A stretch of 64,000 bases of DNA, taken from NCBI RefSeq assembly GCF_039533965.1, contig NZ_BAAAUN010000001.1:2578950-2642949 (forward strand). The letters are read 5' to 3'. Positions within the stretch are counted from its first letter, which is position 1. The number at the start of each line of letters is the position of its first letter. The position numbers and the translations under genes are program-made. The stretch comes from Microbacterium luteolum (lineage in GTDB: Bacteria; Actinomycetota; Actinomycetes; Actinomycetales; Microbacteriaceae). The notes under the pieces are model-generated. The model saw only the letters and a list, made by a program, of their open reading frames with translations. It was not told the DNA's origin and did not search any database. Shown here in pieces: positions 16,376 through 24,909 of the stretch.

Positions 16376-17757
16376 GCACCGACGTCACCGCCGACACCAG
16401 CGTCATCAAGGCCCTCAAGCGGCTTCGGATGCCGCAGACGCAGCGCAATCGCGAGTTCTGGCTGCTGCTGTTCGCGTGCGCGATCAGCGGAGCGGCGCTG
16501 ACCCTCGTCCAGCTCGGCGCCCTCGGCGTGATCGACCCCGTCGTGCTCGCCATCGGCGGCGGGCTCGCGGTCCTCGCCTTCGCCCTGCACTTCGTGCTGC
16601 GGTTCGTGGCCGCCGACGCCGACCCGTTCGTGGTTCCGATCGCGACGCTGCTCAGCGGCGTCGGCATCGCCATGATCTACCGCATCGACATCGCGAAAGC
16701 GAACACGGGCTGGGACGCCTACTCGACCAAGCAGCTCGCCTGGACGGCGATCTCGCTCGCCGGCGCGATCGCCGTGGTCATCCTGCTGCGCAACTACCGC
16801 ATCCTCTTCCGCTACACCTACATCTTCGGCCTCACCGGCATCGTGCTGCTCCTGCTCCCCTTCGTGCCGGGCCTGCGCATCGACGACGCGAACGCGGCCG
16901 TGTGGGTCTCGCTCGGCGGCGTCTTCGCGTTCCAGCCCGGCGAGCTCGCCAAGATCGCCCTCGCGATCTTCTTCGCCGGCTACCTGGTGCGCACCCGCGA
17001 GAGCCTCACGTCGGTCGGCAAGCGCGTGCTCGGCATCACCTGGCCGCGCATGCGCGAGCTCGGACCGGTGCTCGTCGTCTGGGTCATCTCGCTCGGCATC
17101 ATCATCTTCCAGCGCGACCTCGGCACCGGAACCCTCATCTTCGGCATGTTCGTCGCGATGCTGTACGTCGCGACCGGCAAGACCAGCTGGGTGCTCATCG
17201 GCCTGGCCCTGGTGGTCGCCGGAGTCGCCCTCGCCACGCAGATCCTCAGCTACGTGCAGGGACGCTTCATCAACTGGCTGTTCCTGTTCGATGCGGACCA
17301 GGTCGACCCCGACGGTCCGGGCTACCAGCCCATGCAGGGCCTGTTCGGACTCGCCCGCGGCGGCCTCATCGGCACGGGCTGGGGTCAGGGCCGACCCGAG
17401 ATCACGCCCCTCGCGCACAGCGACTACATCATCACGAGCCTCGGCGAGGAACTCGGCCTGATCGGCCTGTTCGCGATCCTCTGCCTCTACATGGTCTTCG
17501 TCAGCCGCGGCATGCGCATCGGACTCGCGGGTCAGGACGACTTCGGCAAGCTCCTCGCGACGGGCCTGTCGTTCACGATCGCGCTGCAGGTGTTCATCAT
17601 GGTCGGCGGCGTGACCCGCATCATCCCGCTGACCGGTCTCACGACGCCGTTCCTCGCGGCCGGCGGCTCGTCGCTCGTGGCCAACTGGCTCATCGTCGCG
17701 CTCCTGCTGCGCATCTCCGACGGCGTGCGCCGCCAGCCGCGGGTGGTGATCGGCTGA
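16372..17757 (+). CDS. rodA: FtsW/RodA/SpoVE-family peptidoglycan glycosyltransferase
   Basis: 461 residues with about ten to twelve membrane helices. SEDS-family signatures are visible: QPGELAKIALAIFFAGYL, the FQRDLGTGTLIFGMF loop with the catalytic-type Asp, the long extracellular loop GYQPMQGLFGLARGGLIGTGWGQG, and HSDYIITSLGEELGLIG. SEDS proteins polymerise glycan strands from lipid II. Mycobacterial numbering calls the equivalent RodA; the FtsW label is used in other annotations, and its position beside pbpA supports the elongation role. It is followed by pbpA after one base. Confidence 0.93.
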   Translation: MSTDVTADTSVIKALKRLRMPQTQRNREFWLLLFACAISGAALTLVQLGALGVIDPVVLAIGGGLAVLAFALHFVLRFVAADADPFVVPIATLLSGVGIAMIYRIDIAKANTGWDAYSTKQLAWTAISLAGAIAVVILLRNYRILFRYTYIFGLTGIVLLLLPFVPGLRIDDANAAVWVSLGGVFAFQPGELAKIALAIFFAGYLVRTRESLTSVGKRVLGITWPRMRELGPVLVVWVISLGIIIFQRDLGTGTLIFGMFVAMLYVATGKTSWVLIGLALVVAGVALATQILSYVQGRFINWLFLFDADQVDPDGPGYQPMQGLFGLARGGLIGTGWGQGRPEITPLAHSDYIITSLGEELGLIGLFAILCLYMVFVSRGMRIGLAGQDDFGKLLATGLSFTIALQVFIMVGGVTRIIPLTGLTTPFLAAGGSSLVANWLIVALLLRISDGVRRQPRVVIG

Positions 17758-17758
17758 C

Positions 17759-19213
17759 ATGACCAAGGAACTCCGCCGCCTCAGCATCGTGATGCTGTTC
17801 ATGTTCATCGCCCTGTTCGCGGCGAGCAGCTGGATCCAGGTCGTCGAGGCCGACAGCCTTGCCCAGAACAGCCACAACAAGCGCACGCGCCTGGACAGCT
17901 ACGAGATCCAGCGCGGCTCGATCATCGTCGACGGCGTCGCGATCGCGACCTCGGTCCCGAGCGACGACCAGTACCAGTTCCAGCGGGTCTACTCCGACGC
18001 GCCGATGTGGGAGCCGGTGACCGGATGGTTCAACCCGGCGCTCGGCTCCGCGACCGGCATCGAGGAGGCGATGAACGCCGACCTCTCCGGAACGGGATCG
18101 AACGCGTTCCTCGCCGAGGTCGAGCGCATCCTCTCCGGTCAGCCGCAGCGCGGCTTCAGCGTCGAGCTGTCTCTGAACACCGCCGCGCAGCAGGCCGCCT
18201 ACGACGCGCTCCAGGGGTACCAGGGCGCGGTCGTCGCGATCGAACCGGCGACCGGCCGCATCCTGGCCATGGTCTCGACTCCGGGCTTCGACACGAACCT
18301 GCTGGCCTCCCATGATGCGGATGCCGCCAACGCGACCTACGACCAGCTCGAGTCCGACCCCACCAAGCCGCTCTCCAACCGCGCGATCCGGGGCGACCTG
18401 AACCCTCCGGGCTCGACGTTCAAGCTCATCACCGCCGCCGCGGCATACGCGAGCGGCGAGTGGACCCCGGACTCGACCCTGCCGAACCCCGCCCGTTACA
18501 CGCTCCCCGGCTCATCCAACACGGTGTCCAACGCCTGGGGCGGAACCTGCGGGTCCGGCGACACGGTCACGATCGCCGAGGCCATCCGCCTGAGCTGCAA
18601 CATCCCGATGGCCGAGCTCGCCGTCGAGCTGGGCGACGAGCGGATCCGCGAGATGGCCGAGAAGTTCGGCTTCAACAAGAGCTTCTCGACACCGCTCGAG
18701 TCCACGCCGTCGAGCTACCCTCGGGCCCTCGACGACGCGCAGACCGCGCTCTCCGGATTCGGGCAGGGGCAGGTCACCTCGACGCCGCTGCAGATCGCCA
18801 TGCTGGCCGCCGGTATCGCCAACGACGGGGTCGTCATGAACCCGCAGATGGTCGACGCCGTGATCGGCAACGACCTCTCGGTCATCCGCTCCTTCGAGAA
18901 CAGCGAGTTCGGGCGGGCGATGGAAGCGACGACAGCCGACCAGATCACCGCATCCATGGTCGCGAGCGTCTCAACGGGCGCCGCGCAGGGTGCAAGAATA
19001 GACGGGATCGACGTGGCGGGTAAGACCGGGACGGCAGAGAACGGAAACAGGCCGCATACGTTGTGGTTCACCGGTTTCGCACCGGCGGACGACCCCGCGG
19101 TCGCAGTAGCGGTCGTCGTCGAAGACGGCGGCGGACAAGGGCAGTCCGGAAGCGGCGACACCATCGCCGCTCCGATTGCGAAGAAGGTCATAGAGGCGGT
19201 GCTGGGCAGATGA
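17759..19213 (+). CDS. pbpA: PbpA, class B penicillin-binding protein
   Basis: 484 residues: an N-terminal membrane helix (about 9-27), a non-catalytic dimerisation domain, and a transpeptidase domain from about 140. The catalytic motifs are SxxK as STFK (in GSTFKLITAAA), SxN as LSCNIPM, and KTG in GKTGTAENG. It is the cognate transpeptidase of the adjacent SEDS protein; such pairs form one polymerase-crosslinker unit. The stop overlaps the pknA start (ATGA). The transpeptidase core is complete. Confidence 0.96.
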   Translation: MTKELRRLSIVMLFMFIALFAASSWIQVVEADSLAQNSHNKRTRLDSYEIQRGSIIVDGVAIATSVPSDDQYQFQRVYSDAPMWEPVTGWFNPALGSATGIEEAMNADLSGTGSNAFLAEVERILSGQPQRGFSVELSLNTAAQQAAYDALQGYQGAVVAIEPATGRILAMVSTPGFDTNLLASHDADAANATYDQLESDPTKPLSNRAIRGDLNPPGSTFKLITAAAAYASGEWTPDSTLPNPARYTLPGSSNTVSNAWGGTCGSGDTVTIAEAIRLSCNIPMAELAVELGDERIREMAEKFGFNKSFSTPLESTPSSYPRALDDAQTALSGFGQGQVTSTPLQIAMLAAGIANDGVVMNPQMVDAVIGNDLSVIRSFENSEFGRAMEATTADQITASMVASVSTGAAQGARIDGIDVAGKTGTAENGNRPHTLWFTGFAPADDPAVAVAVVVEDGGGQGQSGSGDTIAAPIAKKVIEAVLGR

Positions 19214-20952
19214 GACCGACGCAGGGTGTGTCGTTCGGTGGTCGCTACGAGCTGCAGTCGCGAATCGCGATCGGCGGCATGGGCGAGGTGTGGGAGGCGA
19301 CGGATCACGTCATCGGACGTACCGTCGCGATCAAGATCCTCAAGGACGAGTACATGGGGGACCCCGGGTTCCTCGAGCGATTCCGCGCCGAGGCGCGGCA
19401 TGCTGCTCTCGTCAACCACGAGGGCATCGCCAGCGTCTTCGACTACGGCGAGGAGAACGGCAGCGCCTACCTCGTCATGGAGCTCGTGCCCGGTGAGGCT
19501 CTGTCGACCGTGCTCGAGCGCGACGGCGCGCTGAGCGCCGACAAGACGCTCGACATCGTCGCGCAGACGGCATCCGCTCTGCAGGCGGCGCACGCCGCCG
19601 GCCTCGTGCACCGCGACATCAAGCCGGGCAACCTGCTGATCACGCCCGACGGCCGCGTCAAGATCACCGACTTCGGCATCGCGCGCATCGCCGACCAGGT
19701 GCCACTCACCGCGACCGGTCAGGTAATGGGAACCGTGCAGTACCTGTCGCCCGAGCAGGCGTCGGGTCACCCGGCTTCGCCCGCCACCGACACCTACTCG
19801 CTCGGCATCGTCGCGTACGAGTGCCTGGCCGGAAAGCGCCCGTTCACGGGCGAGTCGCAGGTCGCGATCGCGATGGCGCAGATCAACGAGCAGCCTCCGC
19901 CGCTGCCGCCGACCGTGCCGATCCCGGTGCAGAACCTCGTCATGGCGATGATCGCCAAGAAGCCGTCGGATCGCCCGTCGTCCTCGGCGACGGTCGCCCG
20001 TGCCGCGCAGGCTCTGCGTCGCGGTGACCTGAACTCCGCCGCCATCGCCGTCCCGGCGATCGCCACCGGAGGGATCGCCGGCAACGACGACGCGACCCGG
20101 ATGCTGTCCGCGACGGGTGACGAAGGCGCCACCCGCATCCTCCCGACCACCGCCCAGCTCCCCACCGAGGAAGCAGCGGACGAGAAGGAGAAGAAGAAGC
20201 GCAGCCCGTGGACCTGGCCGCTGATCGCCCTGATCGCGCTGCTCGTGATCGTGCTCGGCGGCACCATCTGGGCGCTGTCGCAGCAGGGCGACACCAACGC
20301 CGACCCCTCGGGTTCACCGACGACCTCGGCGCCGCCGAGCAAGACGCCGACGCCCACCCCGCCACCGACGCCCAAGGAGACGCGTGTCGATGTGACGGCG
20401 CTGAACCTGGCGGAAATGGACTGCGCCGGCGCGACGACCACTCTCACGGGCGCCGGTTTCGTGAGCGACATCACGTGCGTCGACGGCGATCCCGCCCCGA
20501 CCGACGAGCAGGTCGGCAGGGTCTACAACGTCGCGCCTTCGGGCAACGTGCTCACGACCACGCCGATCGTGCTCACGGTCTACGCCGGTCGCACCGCGCT
20601 CCCGACGCCGACGGACACTCCCACGATCACGGGCGACCCGGTCGCCGGTGGCACCGTGACGATCGCCTGGGGCACCGGTTTCACCTGCCCGAGCGGATCC
20701 ACGCTCTCCGGCTACGTCGTCTCGGTGCAGAACGGCACGTTCGTGTCGGGCGGCCCCAACTTCCAGCCGACGCAGCGCAACACGCAGATCAAGGTGGCGG
20801 ATGTCGCGGGCCAGCAGCTCATCGTGACCTACCAGGGCATGTGCTCCGGCGGCGACCAGCGCACCTCCGATGCGTCGCCCCCGCTGTCGGTCACGATCAC
20901 GGCCCCGGGCGGGGACGGCGAGGGTGACGGCGACGGCGGAACCGCCGGGTAG
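19210..20952 (+). CDS. pknA: PknA, transmembrane Ser/Thr protein kinase
   Basis: 580 residues from the ATG at 19210, which overlaps pbpA's stop; longer upstream readings run through pbpA and are not real. Kinase domain about 10-270: glycine loop GGMGEVWE, catalytic Lys in AIKILK, HRDIKPGNLL, and DFGIARIAD. A Thr-rich juxtamembrane region (ATRMLSATGDEGATRILPTT) offers autophosphorylation sites. A membrane helix follows at about 335-357, then a Pro/Thr linker and an external part with a PASTA-like repeat (about 395-460) and a further beta-rich domain. Mycobacterial PknA lacks such an extracellular sensor, so this extended form is worth noting. Confidence 0.94.
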   Translation: MRPTQGVSFGGRYELQSRIAIGGMGEVWEATDHVIGRTVAIKILKDEYMGDPGFLERFRAEARHAALVNHEGIASVFDYGEENGSAYLVMELVPGEALSTVLERDGALSADKTLDIVAQTASALQAAHAAGLVHRDIKPGNLLITPDGRVKITDFGIARIADQVPLTATGQVMGTVQYLSPEQASGHPASPATDTYSLGIVAYECLAGKRPFTGESQVAIAMAQINEQPPPLPPTVPIPVQNLVMAMIAKKPSDRPSSSATVARAAQALRRGDLNSAAIAVPAIATGGIAGNDDATRMLSATGDEGATRILPTTAQLPTEEAADEKEKKKRSPWTWPLIALIALLVIVLGGTIWALSQQGDTNADPSGSPTTSAPPSKTPTPTPPPTPKETRVDVTALNLAEMDCAGATTTLTGAGFVSDITCVDGDPAPTDEQVGRVYNVAPSGNVLTTTPIVLTVYAGRTALPTPTDTPTITGDPVAGGTVTIAWGTGFTCPSGSTLSGYVVSVQNGTFVSGGPNFQPTQRNTQIKVADVAGQQLIVTYQGMCSGGDQRTSDASPPLSVTITAPGGDGEGDGDGGTAG

Positions 20953-20995
20953 CCTAGATCCAGCTCAGTCAACGTCGTTCCAAGGGGGGTAATCC

Positions 20996-22687
20996 GTGTC
21001 CACAGAGCCACGCGTTCTCGCGGGCAGGTACCGCGTCGACGAGCTCATCGGGCATGGCGGCATGGCGAAGGTCTACCGCGGATACGACCTGACGCTCGGT
21101 CGTGCCGTCGCGGTCAAGATCCTCGACCCCGACCTCGCCCGTGACACGGCCTTCCGCAACCGGTTCCGTCTCGAGGCGCAGGCGGCCTCGCGCATGGCGC
21201 ACCCGTCGATCGTGCGCGTCTTCGACGCCGGAGACCCCTCCTCGAACGATCCGTCCTCCGACGACCCGCCGTACATCGTGATGGAGCTCATCAGCGGCAC
21301 GCTGCTGAAGGACATCATCGCCCAGGGTCCCGTGCCCGTCGACGATGCGGTCCGCTACGTCGACGGCATCCTCGAGGCACTCGACTACTCGCACCGCGCC
21401 GGCGTGGTGCACCGCGACATCAAGCCCGGCAACGTCATGGTCACCGAAAAGGGCCAGGTCAAGGTGATGGACTTCGGCATCGCCCGTGCCGTCTCCGACT
21501 CGTCGTCCACGGTGGCCGAGACCACGCAGATCATCGGGACGGCCGCCTACTTCTCGCCGGAGCAGGCCAAGGGCGAGCCCGTCGATGCGCGCGCCGACCT
21601 GTACTCGACCGGCGTCGTCCTGTACGAGCTGCTCACCGGACGTCAGCCGTTCCGCGGCGAGTCGCCCGTGGCCGTCGCGTACCAGCACGTCAGCGAGACT
21701 CCGGTCCCGCCGACCGAGGTCAACGAAGACGCGCCGGGCGCCCTGGATCCGATCGTTCTGCGCGCCCTCGCCAAGGATCCGTACCAACGGTTCCCGGATG
21801 CCGCGCATTTCCGCTCGGCACTGGACTCCGCGCTCACCGGCGCCGCTCCCACCCGCAAGCAGGTCGGGGCGCTGACCAGCGAGCTCTACGGTCCCAGCCC
21901 GCGCCAGGCGCAGGAGACCGCGCGGTCGCTGCGTCAGCTCAGCACCGACACGACGATGGCCCGCACGCAGTCCGGCCCTCCGGTCGCGTGGATCTGGGCG
22001 GGAGTCGCGCTGCTCGCCGTGCTGCTGGCATCCGTTCTGTTCTGGGTCGTCACGATCAGCATGCGTCCGTCCGAGGTGCCGAGCTCCTCGAGGGTCGTCC
22101 CTGATCTCGTGAACGTCTCGTCCGAGCGCGCGCAGGACGACCTCGCGAAACTCGACCTCACTTCGACCATCGTGATCGAGTCGAGTTCCGAGATCGCCGA
22201 GGGCAATGTCATCCGCACGGATCCGGAAGCCGGTGTCGCCGTCGAGGAGCGCACGGCTGTCACGCTCTACGTGTCGTCGGGCGAGGACGTCGTCGTCGTC
22301 CCGCAGCTGGAGGGCATGGCTCTCACCGATGCGAAGAAGGCTCTGCTCGACGCGGGTCTCCAACTCGGTACGGTCGTGCAACGCAACGACAAGGCGACGA
22401 AGGCCGACACCGTGATGACAGCCAGCCAGGCGGCCGACGCCGAGGTTCCGCCGGGAACGGTCGTCGACCTGGTCGTCGCGAGCGGCAAGGTCACGTTGAC
22501 AGACCTCACCGGCTGGACGGTGGATGCCGCCTCGACGAACCTCACCGATCTCGGTCTCACCCCCACGCCCGTGGAGGCGGCGGACTGCCCCGCCACGAAA
22601 CCGGCGACCGTCCACTCCATGTCGGTCGCACCGGGCGACGTGCCGATCGGTTCACCGGTCGAGCTCCGGTTCTGCACCGGACCGTAG
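20996..22687 (+). CDS. pknB: PknB, PASTA-domain Ser/Thr protein kinase
   Basis: 563 residues from a GTG start with a strong AAGGGGGG site upstream. Kinase domain about 12-270: GHGGMAKVYRG, AVKILD, HRDIKPGNVMV, DFGIARA, and the activation segment ending GTAAYFSPEQAKGE. A membrane helix lies at about 325-350 (VAWIWAGVALLAVLLASVLF). Three extracellular PASTA repeats follow, each with the VPDLV/VPQLEG/DLTGWT start; these bind muropeptides or lipid II. PknB phosphorylates MurJ, FhaA and other cell-wall factors. It ends the operon. Confidence 0.96.
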   Translation: MSTEPRVLAGRYRVDELIGHGGMAKVYRGYDLTLGRAVAVKILDPDLARDTAFRNRFRLEAQAASRMAHPSIVRVFDAGDPSSNDPSSDDPPYIVMELISGTLLKDIIAQGPVPVDDAVRYVDGILEALDYSHRAGVVHRDIKPGNVMVTEKGQVKVMDFGIARAVSDSSSTVAETTQIIGTAAYFSPEQAKGEPVDARADLYSTGVVLYELLTGRQPFRGESPVAVAYQHVSETPVPPTEVNEDAPGALDPIVLRALAKDPYQRFPDAAHFRSALDSALTGAAPTRKQVGALTSELYGPSPRQAQETARSLRQLSTDTTMARTQSGPPVAWIWAGVALLAVLLASVLFWVVTISMRPSEVPSSSRVVPDLVNVSSERAQDDLAKLDLTSTIVIESSSEIAEGNVIRTDPEAGVAVEERTAVTLYVSSGEDVVVVPQLEGMALTDAKKALLDAGLQLGTVVQRNDKATKADTVMTASQAADAEVPPGTVVDLVVASGKVTLTDLTGWTVDAASTNLTDLGLTPTPVEAADCPATKPATVHSMSVAPGDVPIGSPVELRFCTGP

Positions 22688-22700
22688 GGCGTCGCACGAC

Positions 22701-22727
22701 CCGGGTCCCAGCCTGTCTGGGTCCCGG
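22701..22727 (+). terminator. Hairpin ending the pknB operon
   Basis: CCGGGTCCCAG pairs with CTGGGTCCCGG around a five-base loop, with a central T-T mismatch, 13 bases after the pknB stop. It is followed by a copy of the dispersed repeat (22736-22762), which may strengthen termination between these convergent genes. Confidence 0.55.
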
Positions 22728-22735
22728 CGCCTGTC

Positions 22736-22762
22736 TGGGTCCCTGAGCTTGTCGAAGGGGCC
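22736..22762 (-). repeat. Dispersed palindromic repeat, TGGGTCCCTGAGCTTGTCGAAG type
   Basis: One copy of an intergenic repeat found about ten times in the window. The core TGGGTCCCTGAGCYTGTCGAAGGG has short self-complementary parts (CCCT/AGGG). It lies between the convergent pknB and trpG genes. Confidence 0.8.
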
Positions 22763-22773
22763 TTCGGCGAACG

Positions 22774-23406
22774 TCAGCGCGTCAGCGGATGCAGGTGCTC
22801 GGAGAGCGCCACGGCATCCGTGTCTCCGCACATCTCGAGCCAGTTCGCGAGGAGCCGATAGCCGCCCTCGGTGAGCACGCTCTCGGGGTGGAACTGCACG
22901 CCGTGGATCGGGAGCTCGCGGTGCGCGAGGCCCATCACGGTGCCGGTCTCCGTCCACGCGGTCACGACGACATCGGCGGGAAGAGCGGATGCCGCGAGCG
23001 CGAGCGAATGGTACCGACCGGCGTCGAAGGGCGACGGGATGCCGGCGAAGAGCGGGGATCCGTCGTGCGTCACGGCCGAGGTCATGCCGTGCATGAGCTC
23101 CGGCGCCTCGGTCACCGGCGTGCCGAAGACCTCGCCGATGGCCTGATGCCCGAGACACACGCCGAGGAGCGGCATCCGCACCCTCGTCGCGACCCTGACC
23201 GCGTCCATGGACGCTCCGGCGTCGGCGGGGGTTCCGGGCCCGGGGGAGAGGAGCACCGCGTCATATCCGGGGAGGAGCTGCTCGATCCCGTCGGCATCCG
23301 TCGCATCCGACTCGATCATCGTGGTGTCGGCACCCAGCTCGTGAAGGTACCCGACCAGGGTGTGCACGAAGCTGTCGTGGTTGTCGACCACGAGGACACG
23401 CGTCAT
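22774..23406 (-). CDS. trpG: Glutamine amidotransferase, anthranilate/aminodeoxychorismate synthase component II
   Basis: 210 residues. Class I glutamine amidotransferase features: VLVVDNHDSFVHTLVGYL at the start, the SPGPGTP loop, catalytic Cys in LGVCLGHQAIGE, and the His-Glu pair in GVQFHPESVLTEGG. It supplies ammonia from glutamine to chorismate-using partners for tryptophan or folate. The partner subunit is not nearby, so TrpG versus PabA cannot be decided; this position beside pknB and crgA is called trpG in mycobacteria. Its ATG overlaps the stop of the upstream 51-residue membrane protein. Confidence 0.92.
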   Translation of the reverse strand: MTRVLVVDNHDSFVHTLVGYLHELGADTTMIESDATDADGIEQLLPGYDAVLLSPGPGTPADAGASMDAVRVATRVRMPLLGVCLGHQAIGEVFGTPVTEAPELMHGMTSAVTHDGSPLFAGIPSPFDAGRYHSLALAASALPADVVVTAWTETGTVMGLAHRELPIHGVQFHPESVLTEGGYRLLANWLEMCGDTDAVALSEHLHPLTR

Positions 23407-23558
23407 TCGACGTCGACCTCGCCCGGGGTGATGAGCGGGCTCACCCACGGGAACACGTACCAGAACAGTCCGTAGAGCACGGCGGCGATGACGACGAGCA
23501 GGATGATCACCCGGACCCACCAGGGACCGGGGAGCAGGCGCCAGAGTGCGGAGTACAT
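23403..23558 (-). CDS. Small single-pass membrane protein
   Basis: A 51-residue protein, MYSALWRLLPGPWWVRVIIL then a hydrophobic helix to about residue 40 and an acidic end (PGEVDVE). GGGAG-type ribosome site eight bases before the ATG, and the stop overlaps the trpG start (ATGA), which supports it as a real coupled gene. Tiny Trp-rich membrane proteins occupy this slot between the sortase and trpG in several actinobacteria. Function unknown; it could regulate cell-wall enzymes nearby, but that is only positional. Confidence 0.8.
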   Translation of the reverse strand: MYSALWRLLPGPWWVRVIILLVVIAAVLYGLFWYVFPWVSPLITPGEVDVE

Positions 23559-23586
23559 CAGTCTTCTCCCTCGGAGGCGGCCACGA

Positions 23587-24381
23587 TCAGATCGACGGTG
23601 CGGCCGGAGGCGGCGGCGGGTCGGTGAGGGCGGTCGGCGGGCCTTCAGCCCGCGGCTGGAAGCTCTCGAACACTCCGTAGGCGATGATGCGCTCCTCGAG
23701 CGAGTAGAGGGGAGAGCAGGCGGTCAGTGTGATGTACTGCTCGCCCGTCTGCGCACCGGGCAGCTGCGGAACGTCGGCCAGCACGTCGGTCTGCGACGGC
23801 GTGACGTACTCGAGGTTCCGGAACCGGTACGTGTACCAGCCGTCGGCGGTCTCGACGACGATCGCGTCGTTCAGCTGGAGCTTGTCGAGCTGGTTGAACG
23901 GCTTGCCCCAGGTCGTGCGGTGACCGGCCATCGAGAAGTTCCCGGCCTCGCCGGGCATCTTGGAATCCTTGTAGACGCCGATCCCCAGCTGGTCGAGCGT
24001 GCCGGCTCTGCTGGTGCCGCCCCAGATCCCGAAGTTGTAGTCAGCGCCGAAGCGCGGGATGTGCATCTGCGCGAACCACTGCCCGTCGGCCGGGGCGGCG
24101 GGGATCGGAGCCTGGTACACCGTGGCCCCGTCGTCGGTCTCGATCAGCGGAGGCGGCTCGGGGACCTCGCCCTGCGCGAGCTGCTGCGACATCGCGGCGC
24201 CCTCGTCGTTCTTCTGCGCGCTGATGATGATGTCGCCGATCCACATCTGCCACGCCACGAACAGGAGCACGACGACGCCGGCGGTGAGGAGCAGCTCGCC
24301 GAGGACGCTCGCGAAGGTCGCGCGGGAGCGCGGGCGCTCGCGTCGCGGGCGTCGCCCCCCAGGCACGACGGATGCAGTCAT
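23587..24381 (-). CDS. srtE: Class E sortase
   Basis: 264 residues: a basic N-terminus (RRPRRERPRSR), a membrane helix at about 26-48, and a sortase domain from about 100. The catalytic His154 is in MAGHRTTWG, Cys222 in TLTACSPLYS and Arg231 in EERIIAYG; the TLxxC signature is complete. Class E sortases of high-GC actinobacteria attach LAXTG-bearing proteins to peptidoglycan. A candidate substrate with LAATG is encoded at 33414-35486. Convergent with nothing; it lies 77 bases upstream of crgA's start, on the opposite strand. Confidence 0.94.
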   Translation of the reverse strand: MTASVVPGGRRPRRERPRSRATFASVLGELLLTAGVVVLLFVAWQMWIGDIIISAQKNDEGAAMSQQLAQGEVPEPPPLIETDDGATVYQAPIPAAPADGQWFAQMHIPRFGADYNFGIWGGTSRAGTLDQLGIGVYKDSKMPGEAGNFSMAGHRTTWGKPFNQLDKLQLNDAIVVETADGWYTYRFRNLEYVTPSQTDVLADVPQLPGAQTGEQYITLTACSPLYSLEERIIAYGVFESFQPRAEGPPTALTDPPPPPAAPSI

Positions 24382-24446
24382 GGCGCGATCTTATCGCCCG
24401 CAGCTGGCCGATGGACGAAGGTCTGGGGCCGGATAGGCGTCATGGG

Positions 24447-24452
24447 TAGAAT
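24447..24452 (+). promoter_or_regulatory. -10 element of leaderless crgA promoter
   Basis: TAGAAT followed by six bases and the crgA ATG at 24459. It is a near-perfect actinobacterial -10 with no room for a ribosome site, so the message is probably leaderless. Confidence 0.65.
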
Positions 24453-24458
24453 GTGGGC

Positions 24459-24698
24459 ATGGCACGTGAGCGTAAGACCGAAGACCCCGCCGTCGAGCGC
24501 GCCGAAGGCGAGGCCGCTCCCAACGCCGTGTGGTTCAAGCCGGTGATGATCGGCTTCATGCTGCTCGGTCTCGCGTGGATCCTCGTGTTCTACATCTCCG
24601 GCATGCAGTTCCCGATTCCGGGGCTCGACAACTGGAATCTAGCCATCGGCCTCGGCATCGCTCTCATCGGGTTCCTGATGACCACCCGCTGGCGCTGA
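24459..24698 (+). CDS. crgA: CrgA, small septation membrane protein
   Basis: 79 residues from the ATG at 24459; a GTG two codons earlier is in frame but falls between the -10 and the start. A charged N-terminus (MARERKTEDPAVERAEGEAA) precedes two membrane helices (about 26-48 and 56-75), with PGLDNWNLAIG between them and TTRWR at the end, as in CrgA. CrgA recruits FtsI/PBPB and FtsQ to the divisome and inhibits premature septation in relatives. The gene is next to the sortase, as in Mycobacterium and Streptomyces. Confidence 0.95.
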   Translation: MARERKTEDPAVERAEGEAAPNAVWFKPVMIGFMLLGLAWILVFYISGMQFPIPGLDNWNLAIGLGIALIGFLMTTRWR

Positions 24699-24715
24699 CC
24701 CGCCTCAGTTTCTTC

Positions 24716-24748
24716 CGAAGGGCCCCTCGCATCGCGAGGGGCCCTTCG
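24716..24748 (+). terminator. Strong intrinsic terminator after crgA
   Basis: A perfect 15-bp stem (CGAAGGGCCCCTCGC with its complement, ATC loop), 17 bases after the crgA stop and followed by TCTT. Bidirectional in form; rhomboid is convergent beyond it. Confidence 0.85.
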
Positions 24749-24804
24749 TCTTACCCAACCGCACCCTGTCTCAGGGTCGTGTCTGGCGTTCCCGTCCGAC
24801 CGAA

Positions 24805-24896
24805 GGTCGCAGGGACGTTCCCGGAGTGAGCATCGGGAGGGGCCCGCGAAGCGGGAGGGAACCCGCTCTGCGAACGAAGGGAACGTCCCTGCGACC
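24805..24896 (+). repeat. Covarying hairpin element, copy A
   Basis: Arms GGTCGCAGGGACGTTCCC and GGGAACGTCCCTGCGACC pair over all 18 bases and enclose a 56-base core (24823-24878). The core's reverse complement is identical to the core of copy B at 49859 apart from one extra base there, yet the arms are different. Located between convergent crgA and rhomboid genes. Confidence 0.9.
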
Positions 24897-24909
24897 GTCC
24901 CCCAAGAAG

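Noticed and set aside
22683..22770. CRISPR-like repeats between pknB and trpG
   Set aside because: The three GTCTGGGTCC pieces are part of a hairpin and the dispersed repeat; there are no spacers of even length and no cas genes.
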